Below are positions 39,385-48,903 of a stretch of 64,000 nucleotides of DNA, piece by piece (position 1 is the stretch's first letter; each line of letters starts with the position of its first letter). The notes beneath the pieces are model-generated. The model was not told the DNA's origin. It was given only the letters and a program-made list of their open reading frames with translations, and ran no database searches. Position numbers and translations under genes: made by a program. The stretch is taken from assembly GCA_947494995.1 (NCBI GenBank), contig CANLWY010000002.1:124001-188000 (forward strand), in the 5' to 3' direction. The DNA is from an uncultured Campylobacterales bacterium. GTDB lineage: Bacteria > Campylobacterota > Campylobacteria > Campylobacterales > Arcobacteraceae.

Positions 39385-41554
39385 ATTTGAATTAAATGGA
39401 AAACAAGAAATATATGAGTTTGGGAAAGTTGCCAAACAAGCTAATGGATCTGTATTAGCGAAATTAGGAAATGCTGTTGTCTTAGCCACAGTTGTAAGTG
39501 AATTTGATAATCCTGTATCTGAGGACTTTACTCCTTTAACAGTTCAGTATGTTGAAAAAACATATGCTGCTGCAAAACTTCCTGGTGGATTTATTAAAAG
39601 AGAAGCAAAACCAAGTGAATTTGAAACTTTAACTTCAAGAGTTATTGATAGAAGTTTAAGACCACTTTTCCCTAAAGGTTATGTTTACCCTACGACAGTT
39701 ACTGTAATAGTATTAAGTGCTGATAAAAAAGTTGATTTACAAGCTTTAGCTTTAAATGCTGCAAGTGCAGCTTTATATACTTCAAATCTTCCGATTAAAA
39801 AGTCAGTTGCTGGTGTAAGAGTTGGTAAAATAAATGGAGAATATGTAGTTAATCCTTCTACTGAAGATTTACTTGAGTCAACTTTAGATTTATATGTAGC
39901 AGGTTCTAAAGAAGAGCTACTTATGATTGAAATGAAATCTATTTCTTCAGAAGAAATGGTAGAAGTTGATATTGAAGCATTCTCTAAACTACATAAAACA
40001 AATGAAATGACTGAAGAAGAGCTTGTTGAAGCAATTGGTGTTGCACAAGAAGCTTTAAAAGAAGCAAATGAAACTTATGAGACTGGATTTGAATCAGTTT
40101 CTAAAGAGATGGCAGATGTAGAGTTAGTTGAATTTACTATTGAAGAATCTGTTATTAATTATGTAAGAGAAAACTTTATTGATGATATTAAAAATGCAAT
40201 TAAAAAACTTGCTAAATCTGAAAGAGCTACTGAGCTTAAAGATGTAGCAAAAGCAATTGCAGCAAATGAGTATTGTGAAGAAAAAGAGATTGAATTTTCT
40301 ACAATTTATGAAGCAGTATCAATTGTAAAAAGAGAAGCTGTTAGACAAATGATTGTTAATGAAAAAGTTAGAGCTGATGGAAGAGGGCTTAGAGATGTAA
40401 GACCTATTGAAGTAGATACAAATATTTTACCTTCTGCTCACTCTTCTTGTTTATTTACTAGAGGTGAAACACAAGCATTAGTTGTGGGAACACTTGCTGG
40501 TTCAAAAGATGGACAAATGTATGAAGTTTTAACAGAGAAATCTACAAGAACTGAAAACTTTATGGTTCATTATAACTTCCCTGGTTTTTCTGTAGGTGAA
40601 GCAAAACCAATGTTTGGTGTTGGTAGACGAGAACTTGGACATGGTAATCTTGCAAAAAAAGCTTTAGAAGCAACTATTGATAAAGACTACTCTGAAACAG
40701 TTAGATTAGTATCTGAAATTTTAGAATCAAATGGTTCTTCTTCTATGGCAACTGTTTGTGGTGGTTCATTAGCTCTTAAAGCAGCAGGTGTACCAGTTTC
40801 AAATCTTGTTGCAGGTGTTGCAATGGGTATGGTTGTTGAAGGTGAAAATTATTCAGTTCTAACAGATATCATGGGATTAGAGGATCATGATGGAGATATG
40901 GACTTTAAAGTAGCTGGTACAAGTGAAGGTATTACTGCACTTCAAATGGATATCAAATTGGGTGGTATTGAGTTATCTGTTCTAAAAGAAGCTTTACTTC
41001 AAGCAAAAGAAGGAAGAGAACATATTTTAGGAATTATGGAAGAAGCTGCTGAAGAGATTGTTCCAAGTGAAGCTTTACCATTAATTGAACAATTTGCAAT
41101 TGATCCAAGTAAATTTATGGTTGTTATTGGAAAAGCAGGTGCTACTATTAAAGAGATTATTGAAAAATTCTCTGTATCAATTGATTTAGATAGAGATACT
41201 GGTAATGTAAAAGTTTCAGGTGAAAATAAACAGAATGTTTTAGATGCTTGTGAGCATATTAAAACTATCTCAAATAATGCTCCAGCAAGAAGAGATAATA
41301 ATCATAAAAAACATATAGATTTTGAAAAACTATATCAAGTAGATGAAGTTTTAACTGGAAAAGTAGTTAGAATTGCTGATTTTGGTGCTTTTGTTGAACT
41401 TCCAAAAGGTGGAGAAGGTCTTTTACATATCTCTAAAATTTCAAAAGAAAGAGTTAAAAAAGTAGAAGATGTTCTAAAAGTTGATGACTCAGTTGAGATT
41501 AAAGTATTAAAAGTTAAAAAAGATAGAATAGAACTAGCTTCTAGTTCATTATAA
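39368..41554 (+). CDS. pnp: Polyribonucleotide nucleotidyltransferase
   Basis: Tandem RNase PH domains, KH (GKAGATIKEI) and S1 domain. Confidence 0.96.
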   Translation: MSTVCEFELNGKQEIYEFGKVAKQANGSVLAKLGNAVVLATVVSEFDNPVSEDFTPLTVQYVEKTYAAAKLPGGFIKREAKPSEFETLTSRVIDRSLRPLFPKGYVYPTTVTVIVLSADKKVDLQALALNAASAALYTSNLPIKKSVAGVRVGKINGEYVVNPSTEDLLESTLDLYVAGSKEELLMIEMKSISSEEMVEVDIEAFSKLHKTNEMTEEELVEAIGVAQEALKEANETYETGFESVSKEMADVELVEFTIEESVINYVRENFIDDIKNAIKKLAKSERATELKDVAKAIAANEYCEEKEIEFSTIYEAVSIVKREAVRQMIVNEKVRADGRGLRDVRPIEVDTNILPSAHSSCLFTRGETQALVVGTLAGSKDGQMYEVLTEKSTRTENFMVHYNFPGFSVGEAKPMFGVGRRELGHGNLAKKALEATIDKDYSETVRLVSEILESNGSSSMATVCGGSLALKAAGVPVSNLVAGVAMGMVVEGENYSVLTDIMGLEDHDGDMDFKVAGTSEGITALQMDIKLGGIELSVLKEALLQAKEGREHILGIMEEAAEEIVPSEALPLIEQFAIDPSKFMVVIGKAGATIKEIIEKFSVSIDLDRDTGNVKVSGENKQNVLDACEHIKTISNNAPARRDNNHKKHIDFEKLYQVDEVLTGKVVRIADFGAFVELPKGGEGLLHISKISKERVKKVEDVLKVDDSVEIKVLKVKKDRIELASSSL

Positions 41555-41564
41555 TATTAATTAG

Positions 41565-41590
41565 CAGACTTCATATTTTAATGAAGTCTG
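41565..41590 (+). terminator. Hairpin downstream of pnp
   Basis: CAGACTTCAT-attta-ATGAAGTCTG; lacks a clean T-tract so termination uncertain. Confidence 0.5.
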
Positions 41591-41779
41591 TCTACTCTCC
41601 TCCTCAAAATTTAAATAATTTATAAAATAAATATAAATAACTTGTACAAACTACCATTTTATCAAATCTAAATCTAACTAATAATTTGCTAGAATAGTTT
41701 TAATTACTAAACTTAAATTAATATTTCTTTAGTTAAGATAGTAAAAATAATATTTTTATATAAAAAACAAGGGGTTTTT

Positions 41780-42148
41780 ATGGCTAAGCTTTTAATTGTT
41801 GATGACTCTACAATGTTAAGAGATATGCTTAATTATGCACTTAACGAAGGTGGTTATACTGATGTAACTGAAGCAGTTGATGGTGTAGATGGTTTAGAAA
41901 AAGCGAAAGCTGCAACATTTGATTTAATTATTACTGATGTAAATATGCCAAATATGGATGGTTTAACACTAATTGGTGAATTAAGAAAGCTTCCTACATA
42001 TGCAAGTAGACCAATTTTAGTTTTAACAACTGAACGAAGTGATGAAATGAAAGCAAAAGGAAAGGCTGCAGGTGCAACAGGATGGATTGTAAAACCATTT
42101 GTACCAGAACAATTACTAAAAGCAGTTAATATAGTATTAAGTAGATAA
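41780..42148 (+). CDS. cheY: Chemotaxis response regulator CheY
   Basis: Single receiver domain: LLIVDDSTMLRDML...ITDVNMPNMDGL...KPF. Confidence 0.88.
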   Translation: MAKLLIVDDSTMLRDMLNYALNEGGYTDVTEAVDGVDGLEKAKAATFDLIITDVNMPNMDGLTLIGELRKLPTYASRPILVLTTERSDEMKAKGKAAGATGWIVKPFVPEQLLKAVNIVLSR

Positions 42149-42160
42149 AAAGGTTTTAAC

Positions 42161-44254
42161 ATGTCTGGTTTTGATATTTCTAAATATAGAGAGATGTTTG
42201 TAGAAGAAGCTGAAGAGCTTTTTGAATCTGCAGATAATGTACTATTAGAGGCTGAAAATAATGGTTCATTGACTGATGATGAAATGGGACAACTCTTTAG
42301 GGATGTACATACATTAAAAGGAAGTGGTGCATCAGTTGAACTTACATTGTTTGCTGAGTTCACTCATGATGTTGAAAATATGATGGATAAGCTTAGAAAT
42401 CATGAAATAGAGTTTATACCAGAAATGGCAGAGACTTTAATTGATGGCTTAGATGTTATGAAAGAGCTTTTAGATTTAGAAGTTGCTGAAGAGTTAACAC
42501 GAGAGACTTTCTCTGAGATGACTACTGAACTTTTAATTGATATTAGAGCTTATATAAATGGAGAAACTCCTCCTTCTATTCAAGAAGAAACACCTGTTGT
42601 TCAAGCAGTTGAAGTAGTTGAAGAGAAAAAGGATATAGGTTTTTATGATAATGATATAGATGAAAATAGTTATAATGTATCATATGGGTTTTTCAAAGAT
42701 GATGAAATAGGTAGTGAAGATGGAAAATATGGTTTTTTTGATGAAGAATTAGATAAAAAGTCTGAAACAGCTGAAACTCCAGTAATTGAACATGATGAGA
42801 GTGATGACTTTGGATTCTTTGATGAAATGCCAGAGATTACTCCTGATACGGAAATTGTAGCAAATAATGAAGATCAAAAAGAAGAGCTTGAAAAGCCTGT
42901 TGAAAAAGTTGAAGAAAAGATTGAACCAACTGTAGAAACACCAGTTGTAACTCCTGCTTCTACACCAGTTGCTACAAAAGCAACACCTGCTAAAAAAAGA
43001 GCACCAAAAGAAGAAAAAGAAACAAGTAAAAAATCTTCAGCTTCTAATAATATTAGAGTAAATCTAGATAAAATAGACTTACTTATGAATAATGTTGGTG
43101 ATCTAGTAATAACAAATGCAATGTTAACTCAGTTTTCAACATCTATTGAAGAGACTAAAACTAGAAATGCTGTATTAGAAAGACTTGAATTACTTGAAAG
43201 ACATATTAGAGATATGCAAGATTCAATAATGAGTATCAGAATGGTACCAATGGAATCTATTTATTCAAAATTTCCAAAAGTTGTAAGAGATATTTCTAAA
43301 AAACTTGGGAAAAAAGTTGAATTTAAACACTTTGGTGATGGTGTTGAAATTGATAAAGCAATGATTGAAGGCTTAACAGATCCATTAATGCATATTATTA
43401 GAAACTCTCTTGATCATGGTCTTGAAACACCTGATGTAAGAACTGCAAGTGGAAAAGATGAAGTAGGTTCAATTATTATTTCAGCAGAACAAGCAAATGG
43501 TCAGATGATTATTACTATTGAAGATGATGGTAAAGGTATTGATGCTACAAAAGTTGCTCTTAAAGCTTTAGACCAAGGGCAAATTGATGAAAATCAATAC
43601 AACACTATGAGTGATAGTGAAAAAGCTATGTTAGTATTTGGAGCTGGTGTTTCAACTGCTGATGAAGTAACTGATATTTCAGGTCGTGGAGTTGGAATGG
43701 ATGTTGTTAAAACAAATATCCATAAACTTGGTGGAGCAATTAAACTTGATACAAAACTAGGTGAGGGTACAATAATTACTATTATGCTACCACTTACTCT
43801 TGCAATTCTTGATGGTCTTGATATTGCAGTTGGAGATCAAAAATATATATTACCTTTAAGTTCAATTGTTGAATCGTTACAACCAACATCTGATATGATT
43901 AAAAAGATTGGTGATGGTTCACAAGATTTATTAATGCTTAGAGAAGAATTTATTCCTGTTGTAAGATTACATCAATTATTTGGAGTAGAGCCAACATTTG
44001 AAAATCTTGAAGATGGAATGTTAATTGTTGTAAAATCAGGAAATACAAAAGTTGCTATTTCTATTGATGAGTTCTTAAATCAACATCAAGTGGTTGTAAA
44101 ACCTTTAGATAAAAACTTTAGAAGTGTTGAAGGAATTGGAGCTGCAACAGTTAGAGGTGATGGTAGTATTGGACTAATTCTTGATGTATTAGGAATTATC
44201 AATGCTCAAATAAAGATTGAAAAAGATATGACATCGACACAAAGAGCTTCATAG
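42161..44254 (+). CDS. cheA: Chemotaxis histidine kinase CheA
   Basis: Hpt (FRDVHTLKGSG), dimerisation/HATPase (RNSLDHGLE; GRGVGMDVVKTNI), CheW-like C-terminus. Confidence 0.95.
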   Translation: MSGFDISKYREMFVEEAEELFESADNVLLEAENNGSLTDDEMGQLFRDVHTLKGSGASVELTLFAEFTHDVENMMDKLRNHEIEFIPEMAETLIDGLDVMKELLDLEVAEELTRETFSEMTTELLIDIRAYINGETPPSIQEETPVVQAVEVVEEKKDIGFYDNDIDENSYNVSYGFFKDDEIGSEDGKYGFFDEELDKKSETAETPVIEHDESDDFGFFDEMPEITPDTEIVANNEDQKEELEKPVEKVEEKIEPTVETPVVTPASTPVATKATPAKKRAPKEEKETSKKSSASNNIRVNLDKIDLLMNNVGDLVITNAMLTQFSTSIEETKTRNAVLERLELLERHIRDMQDSIMSIRMVPMESIYSKFPKVVRDISKKLGKKVEFKHFGDGVEIDKAMIEGLTDPLMHIIRNSLDHGLETPDVRTASGKDEVGSIIISAEQANGQMIITIEDDGKGIDATKVALKALDQGQIDENQYNTMSDSEKAMLVFGAGVSTADEVTDISGRGVGMDVVKTNIHKLGGAIKLDTKLGEGTIITIMLPLTLAILDGLDIAVGDQKYILPLSSIVESLQPTSDMIKKIGDGSQDLLMLREEFIPVVRLHQLFGVEPTFENLEDGMLIVVKSGNTKVAISIDEFLNQHQVVVKPLDKNFRSVEGIGAATVRGDGSIGLILDVLGIINAQIKIEKDMTSTQRAS

Positions 44255-44261
44255 GAGTTAG

Positions 44262-45107
44262 ATGCTAGATAATAACGCTTTACACGAAAGAGTAAAAACT
44301 ATACTTTATTCTCTGACAGGTATTACCCTTGCAGAGAATAAAGATATTATGATTTCAAATCGTTTACATAAACTGAAAAGAGATACAAAATATACGGGTG
44401 ATATAGAACATTTATTGGAAGTAATTGAAAATGATGGTCTATATCAAATGGAATTTATAAACTCTTTTACTACAAATAAAACACACTTCTTTAGAGAAGA
44501 TTTTCATTTTACAGATTTAAAAGATAGAGTTTTACCAGAGTTTGCAAAATCAGGTAGTCCTATTAAAATGTATTGTTCAGCTTCTTCTACAGGAGAAGAA
44601 CCATACTCTATGGCAATGACTGTACTGGAAGCAAATGAAGAGCTTGGAAGAAATATAAGTGCTTCAATTCTAGCAACAGATATTGATACAAATGTTCTTC
44701 AATATGCTGCGAATGGTGTTTATAGATTTTCTAAATCATCAAAAGAGTTTCCTGAATGGATAAAACCTCAAAAATACTTTAAAAGAAGAGTTAAAAAAAC
44801 TCTTGCTTCAGAAGAGATTTTAATTAAAGTGAAACCAGAATTACAAAAAATGTGTACTTTTCAAGTAATGAATTTAAATGATTCAACCTACCCTTATGAA
44901 AGGAACTATTTTGATGTGATTTTTTGTAGAAATGTATTGATCTATTTTTCAAGTGAAGACCAAAATAAAATACTTAAAAAACTATTCTCTCATTTAAAAA
45001 TGGGTGGTACTTTATATTTAGGACATTCAGAAAATCCACAGGATTTAATAAACTATGTTAGTAGAGTTGGTCAAAATGTTTTTATTAAGACAAAGGAATT
45101 ACATTGA
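44262..45107 (+). CDS. cheR: Chemotaxis methyltransferase CheR
   Basis: TTNKTHFFREDFHF; SASSTGEEPYSMAM; DVIFCRNVLIYF. Confidence 0.94.
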   Translation: MLDNNALHERVKTILYSLTGITLAENKDIMISNRLHKLKRDTKYTGDIEHLLEVIENDGLYQMEFINSFTTNKTHFFREDFHFTDLKDRVLPEFAKSGSPIKMYCSASSTGEEPYSMAMTVLEANEELGRNISASILATDIDTNVLQYAANGVYRFSKSSKEFPEWIKPQKYFKRRVKKTLASEEILIKVKPELQKMCTFQVMNLNDSTYPYERNYFDVIFCRNVLIYFSSEDQNKILKKLFSHLKMGGTLYLGHSENPQDLINYVSRVGQNVFIKTKELH

Positions 45108-45781
45108 TTGTAATTGGACATAAAGATGGAAGTATAGAAAAAGCTTCAATTTCAAGATTTACTCAAAAAACAAAAGGATATAATACTCATACTATAATTG
45201 GTGGTGAGTTTGCTGTTGGTAAAGATATTGACAATATTGCCTTTAAAACACTATTAGGTTCATGTGTAGCAATAATGTTTTATGATAATGTTAGTAAAGT
45301 TAAAGCAATGAATCATTTTTTATTGCCAACAACAAATAGTACAAATGATGATATGAAATATGGACTTTACTCTGTTGAAGCTATGTTAAATGAGATGTAT
45401 AAATTAGGGTGTAGTAAACAAAATATGACTGCCAAAATTTCCGGTGGAGCAGATATTATGCAATTAAATATGTCTTCAAATACAATAGGGCATAGAAATG
45501 TAGAATTTGCTAAGGATTTTTGTAAATCAGAGGGGTTTAAATTAGTTAGTGAACATACTCGTGGAGAACATGGTAGACTTATTCTGCTAGCGGAAGAGTT
45601 TCAAACTTTTATTAAAGTTACTCAGAAAAGTGAAACTGACAATAAAATTCTTAATGAAGAGAAAGCTCTTCAAACAGAGATTACAAAAGCACCAGTTATC
45701 AAAGAGTATGTTGGTGGTGTTGATTTATTTGGTGCTGATGAAAAAGAAGCAGAACCTGAGATGGAAATTGAACTTTTCTAA
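45104..45781 (+). CDS. cheD: Chemoreceptor glutamine deamidase CheD with C-terminal extension (TTG start)
   Basis: TLLGSCVAIMFYD...MNHFLLP...KISGGADIM. Confidence 0.9.
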   Translation: MIVIGHKDGSIEKASISRFTQKTKGYNTHTIIGGEFAVGKDIDNIAFKTLLGSCVAIMFYDNVSKVKAMNHFLLPTTNSTNDDMKYGLYSVEAMLNEMYKLGCSKQNMTAKISGGADIMQLNMSSNTIGHRNVEFAKDFCKSEGFKLVSEHTRGEHGRLILLAEEFQTFIKVTQKSETDNKILNEEKALQTEITKAPVIKEYVGGVDLFGADEKEAEPEMEIELF

Positions 45782-45799
45782 AAAGGAGCAGGGTAAAAT

Positions 45800-46879
45800 A
45801 TGTATACTGTATTAGTAATTGATGATTCTCCTTCTATGAGAAGAATTATTAAGGATATGATTAATAGCATTGATGAATTTGAAGTAATTGCAGAAGCAAT
45901 TGATGCATACGATGCAAGGGAAAAAATTAAACAGTATGAACCTGATTTAGTTACAATTGATATAAACATGCCAAAAATGAATGGTGTAACATTCTTAAGA
46001 AACCTTATGAGGTTACATCCTATGCCTGCAGTTGTTATTTCAGGTGAGGGCGAAAGAGGAAATGATATTTTTGATGATGGTGCAGTAGGGTTTATACATA
46101 AGCCAGAAACTGGTGAGTCTATGGCTGCATTTGCAGAAAGAATTAAAGATAGTTTATTAAATTTAACATTTTTACTTAAAAGATATACCTTAAAAAAACC
46201 AAAGCCTTTAAAGCAAGTAGTTTCAAAGAGAAGTACTGAAATAGATAAGAAAAATCATCCTGATGAAGTAATTAAATCTAACCCTGCTGTATTAGGAGGA
46301 AAGAGAGTAATTGCAATAGGTTCATCAACAGGTGGTGTTGAATCACTTTTAAGGGTCTTTAAGAATTTAACAAATAACCTACCTCCTATATTAATAACAC
46401 AACACATACCTTATGGTTTTTCAAAATCGTTTGCAGATAGATTAAATGATAATTCTGTGTTAACAGTTCATGAAGCAAAAGATGGAATGGTATTAGAAAA
46501 TGGTCATGCTTATTTAGCCCCTGGAAATATGCACTTAACTATAGAAAGAGGTGCAGGGGGAGTATATAAGACAAGACTTCTTGATACAATCAAAGTTTCT
46601 CATCATAGACCAAGTGTAGATGTCCTTTTTAGATCAGTAAATAATACAGTTGGTTCAACTGCAATGGCTATTATGATGACAGGTATGGGAGATGACGGTT
46701 CAATTGCTATGAAAGAGATGTTTGATAATGGAGCTTATACTGTTGCACAAAATGAAGAGAGTTGTGTAGTATTTGGAATGCCAGCAAAAGCAATTAAAAA
46801 AGGTGCAATAAAAGATATTGTTCATTTAGATGATATTGCAAAACATATAATTGAGTTTAGTTCTGGGAAAAGAAGATAA
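45800..46879 (+). CDS. cheB: Chemotaxis methylesterase CheB with receiver domain
   Basis: N-terminal VLVIDDSPSMRRII; AIGSSTGGVESL; ITQHIPYGFSKSFADRLN; MTGMGDDG. Confidence 0.94.
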   Translation: MYTVLVIDDSPSMRRIIKDMINSIDEFEVIAEAIDAYDAREKIKQYEPDLVTIDINMPKMNGVTFLRNLMRLHPMPAVVISGEGERGNDIFDDGAVGFIHKPETGESMAAFAERIKDSLLNLTFLLKRYTLKKPKPLKQVVSKRSTEIDKKNHPDEVIKSNPAVLGGKRVIAIGSSTGGVESLLRVFKNLTNNLPPILITQHIPYGFSKSFADRLNDNSVLTVHEAKDGMVLENGHAYLAPGNMHLTIERGAGGVYKTRLLDTIKVSHHRPSVDVLFRSVNNTVGSTAMAIMMTGMGDDGSIAMKEMFDNGAYTVAQNEESCVVFGMPAKAIKKGAIKDIVHLDDIAKHIIEFSSGKRR

Positions 46880-46923
46880 TAGATAGATTAAATATCTTAT
46901 CTTCTCTCTAGGTAGATATATAA

Positions 46924-46951
46924 AAGTTTGAAAATTATAGTTTTCAATACT
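46924..46951. other. Candidate dif-like XerH recombination site
   Basis: 11-6-11 layout AAGTTTGAAAA-TTATAG-TTTTCAATACT, inner 7 bp perfectly inverted (TTGAAAA/TTTTCAA), immediately upstream of xerH. Confidence 0.5.
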
Positions 46952-47011
46952 AATTAATATAAATTTAACTATAATACAATATTTAATAGATTTAGTACTT
47001 AAAGGCCATAT

Positions 47012-48067
47012 ATGCGATATGATTTAGATTTTTGTAACTCTTTTGATAAAACACTTCTTTTTTGGATTGAAAGACTTATAAGAAATAAACTTACAACACT
47101 CTCTAACTCAAATGTAAATGATAAAGATAGACTTGCTCAAATTATTCAAGATCTTGTACGAGGAACTAAATCTATTGATGAATTAAAAACTTTAGTAAAA
47201 TCAGCAAGAAATATTGGTTTAGCTGGAGTAAATACTTATTTTAATCCTTTAGCTAAACTATATGAATTCTTAAAGAATTTAGGTTTAGCTTCAATGAAAG
47301 AGATAGATGAGGAACTTTTAAGTGATTTTCTAGCAAGTTCAACTAGTGGTTTGTCTGATGCTTCTAAAAAGAATCATAGAATTGCCCTACTTGCATTGTT
47401 TTCATATATTGATAAACAAAATGAGAACTCTGATGGTACTTCATATCAGTTTAAAATAGAGCTAAAAAATTGGGGTGGTTTATCTGGTAAATCAGGTACA
47501 AAACTTCCTGCACATATGAATAAAGATGAAATAGATAGGTTTTTAAAAGCAATCAATTCTTTTGAATTTACACCTGAAACTGCTTATAGAAATAGACTTA
47601 TCATCAAAATGATAATTTATACAGGAATAAGAGTTTCTGAGATGTTAAATCTAAAAATGAGAGATATATTTAAAGAAGATGATGTTTATATATTACAAGT
47701 AAAAGGAAAAGGAAATAAACCAAGAGTTGTAATGATAAAGGCTTCAATAATAGAAAATGATTTACAAAATTGGTTAAATATGCGTATTTGCAATGATGAT
47801 TTATTAGTTTGTAATAAAAAAGGAAATAGGTTAACACAAGCTTATGTTAGCCGTATTGTTGAAAACATACTTATTAGTGCAGGAATAAGAAAAGAGAAAA
47901 ATGGGGCTCATATGTTAAGACACTCTTTTGCTACCCTACTTTATCAAAAGCATCATGATTTAATACTTGTACAAGAAGCACTTGGACACGCAGATATCAA
48001 TACTTCAAGAATATATACGCATTTTGATAAAGATAGATTAAGAGCTACTACAAACTTAATGGATTAG
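47012..48067 (+). CDS. xerH: Tyrosine recombinase XerH-type
   Basis: TGIRVSEMLNLK...HMLRHSFATLLYQKHHDLILVQEALGHADINTSRIYTH; N-terminal domain typical of Campylobacterota single Xer. Confidence 0.88.
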   Translation: MRYDLDFCNSFDKTLLFWIERLIRNKLTTLSNSNVNDKDRLAQIIQDLVRGTKSIDELKTLVKSARNIGLAGVNTYFNPLAKLYEFLKNLGLASMKEIDEELLSDFLASSTSGLSDASKKNHRIALLALFSYIDKQNENSDGTSYQFKIELKNWGGLSGKSGTKLPAHMNKDEIDRFLKAINSFEFTPETAYRNRLIIKMIIYTGIRVSEMLNLKMRDIFKEDDVYILQVKGKGNKPRVVMIKASIIENDLQNWLNMRICNDDLLVCNKKGNRLTQAYVSRIVENILISAGIRKEKNGAHMLRHSFATLLYQKHHDLILVQEALGHADINTSRIYTHFDKDRLRATTNLMD

Positions 48068-48075
48068 TGGTGAAT

Positions 48076-48354
48076 TTACCATAGTGATGCTGTCTCAATG
48101 TCATCACTTTGAGTATCTTCTATTTCTAAATATATTTCATCATCATAATCTAAGTATATAGAATAGTCTCCTATACTTATACTATTTTGGATATTTCTTT
48201 TATTTAAATAGGCATCATCATTACCACTTGAAAGATCAGATAAATAGTACTCAACCATTGAAGGAGCCATACTATTGATACTTTGATCTAATAAATCAAA
48301 ACTATCAACTCCAAAGGTTGAGTATAAAGAATTCTTGTTTAAAAGTAGAATCAT
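48076..48354 (-). CDS. Uncharacterised small acidic protein
   Basis: ORF directly downstream of and co-oriented with the coiled-coil gene; no recognised domain. Confidence 0.5.
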   Translation of the reverse strand: MILLLNKNSLYSTFGVDSFDLLDQSINSMAPSMVEYYLSDLSSGNDDAYLNKRNIQNSISIGDYSIYLDYDDEIYLEIEDTQSDDIETASLW

Positions 48355-48357
48355 ATA

Positions 48358-48849
48358 TTAATTATTAAATCCATTTAATAAAGAGGCCATTCTATTTAGG
48401 TCTATTTTGTTTTCAGAAGAGTCAGGGTGTTCTTCTTTTTCAATAACTATCTCTTCTATAGATTCTCTAACATCTTTTTTTTCTTCTTCTTTTTTCTTCT
48501 CTTCAAGTTTATTATTTTCTATTTTGTTATCTTCTTGTTTTGTAAAGTTTTGTGCTTGAGGAGAAGCTGGATGAGTTTTCTTACTTAAAAGTCCTTCAAT
48601 TTTATCAAGCATTGAGTTGATGTTTGAAGAGTCTTTTTCTGTACTGTCTTGAAGTACATTTACATTGTCTTCTAAATCTCTATTCTCATCTTCAAGTGAA
48701 GAAATTTTATCTTTTAAATTACTAACTTCATTATTTAATTTATCATTTTCATTTTGTAATTCATCATAAGAGTTTTGTAACTCTTCATATCCAGTTATTA
48801 ACTTTTCTAGAGCTTCATTTAGTTTCGTGATAGTCTCAGTATTTGTCAT
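48358..48849 (-). CDS. Coiled-coil protein with conserved-looking C-terminal tail
   Basis: Long heptad region, K/E-rich linker, C-terminal DLNRMASLLNGFNN. Confidence 0.6.
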   Translation of the reverse strand: MTNTETITKLNEALEKLITGYEELQNSYDELQNENDKLNNEVSNLKDKISSLEDENRDLEDNVNVLQDSTEKDSSNINSMLDKIEGLLSKKTHPASPQAQNFTKQEDNKIENNKLEEKKKEEEKKDVRESIEEIVIEKEEHPDSSENKIDLNRMASLLNGFNN

Positions 48850-48903
48850 GAATTTAGTCCTTAAATATTATCATATATTATAAAAGTCATATTATTGCAA
48901 AAA

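Noticed and set aside
41854-42363. 169-aa minus-strand ORF opposite cheY/cheA
   Set aside because: Antisense shadow of two clear chemotaxis genes; Ser/Asn/Phe-rich composition is typical of spurious reverse-strand ORFs
42590-43050. CheA linker as evidence of a frameshift or pseudogene
   Set aside because: Frame stays intact into the dimerisation, HATPase and CheW-like domains; low complexity is normal for this linker
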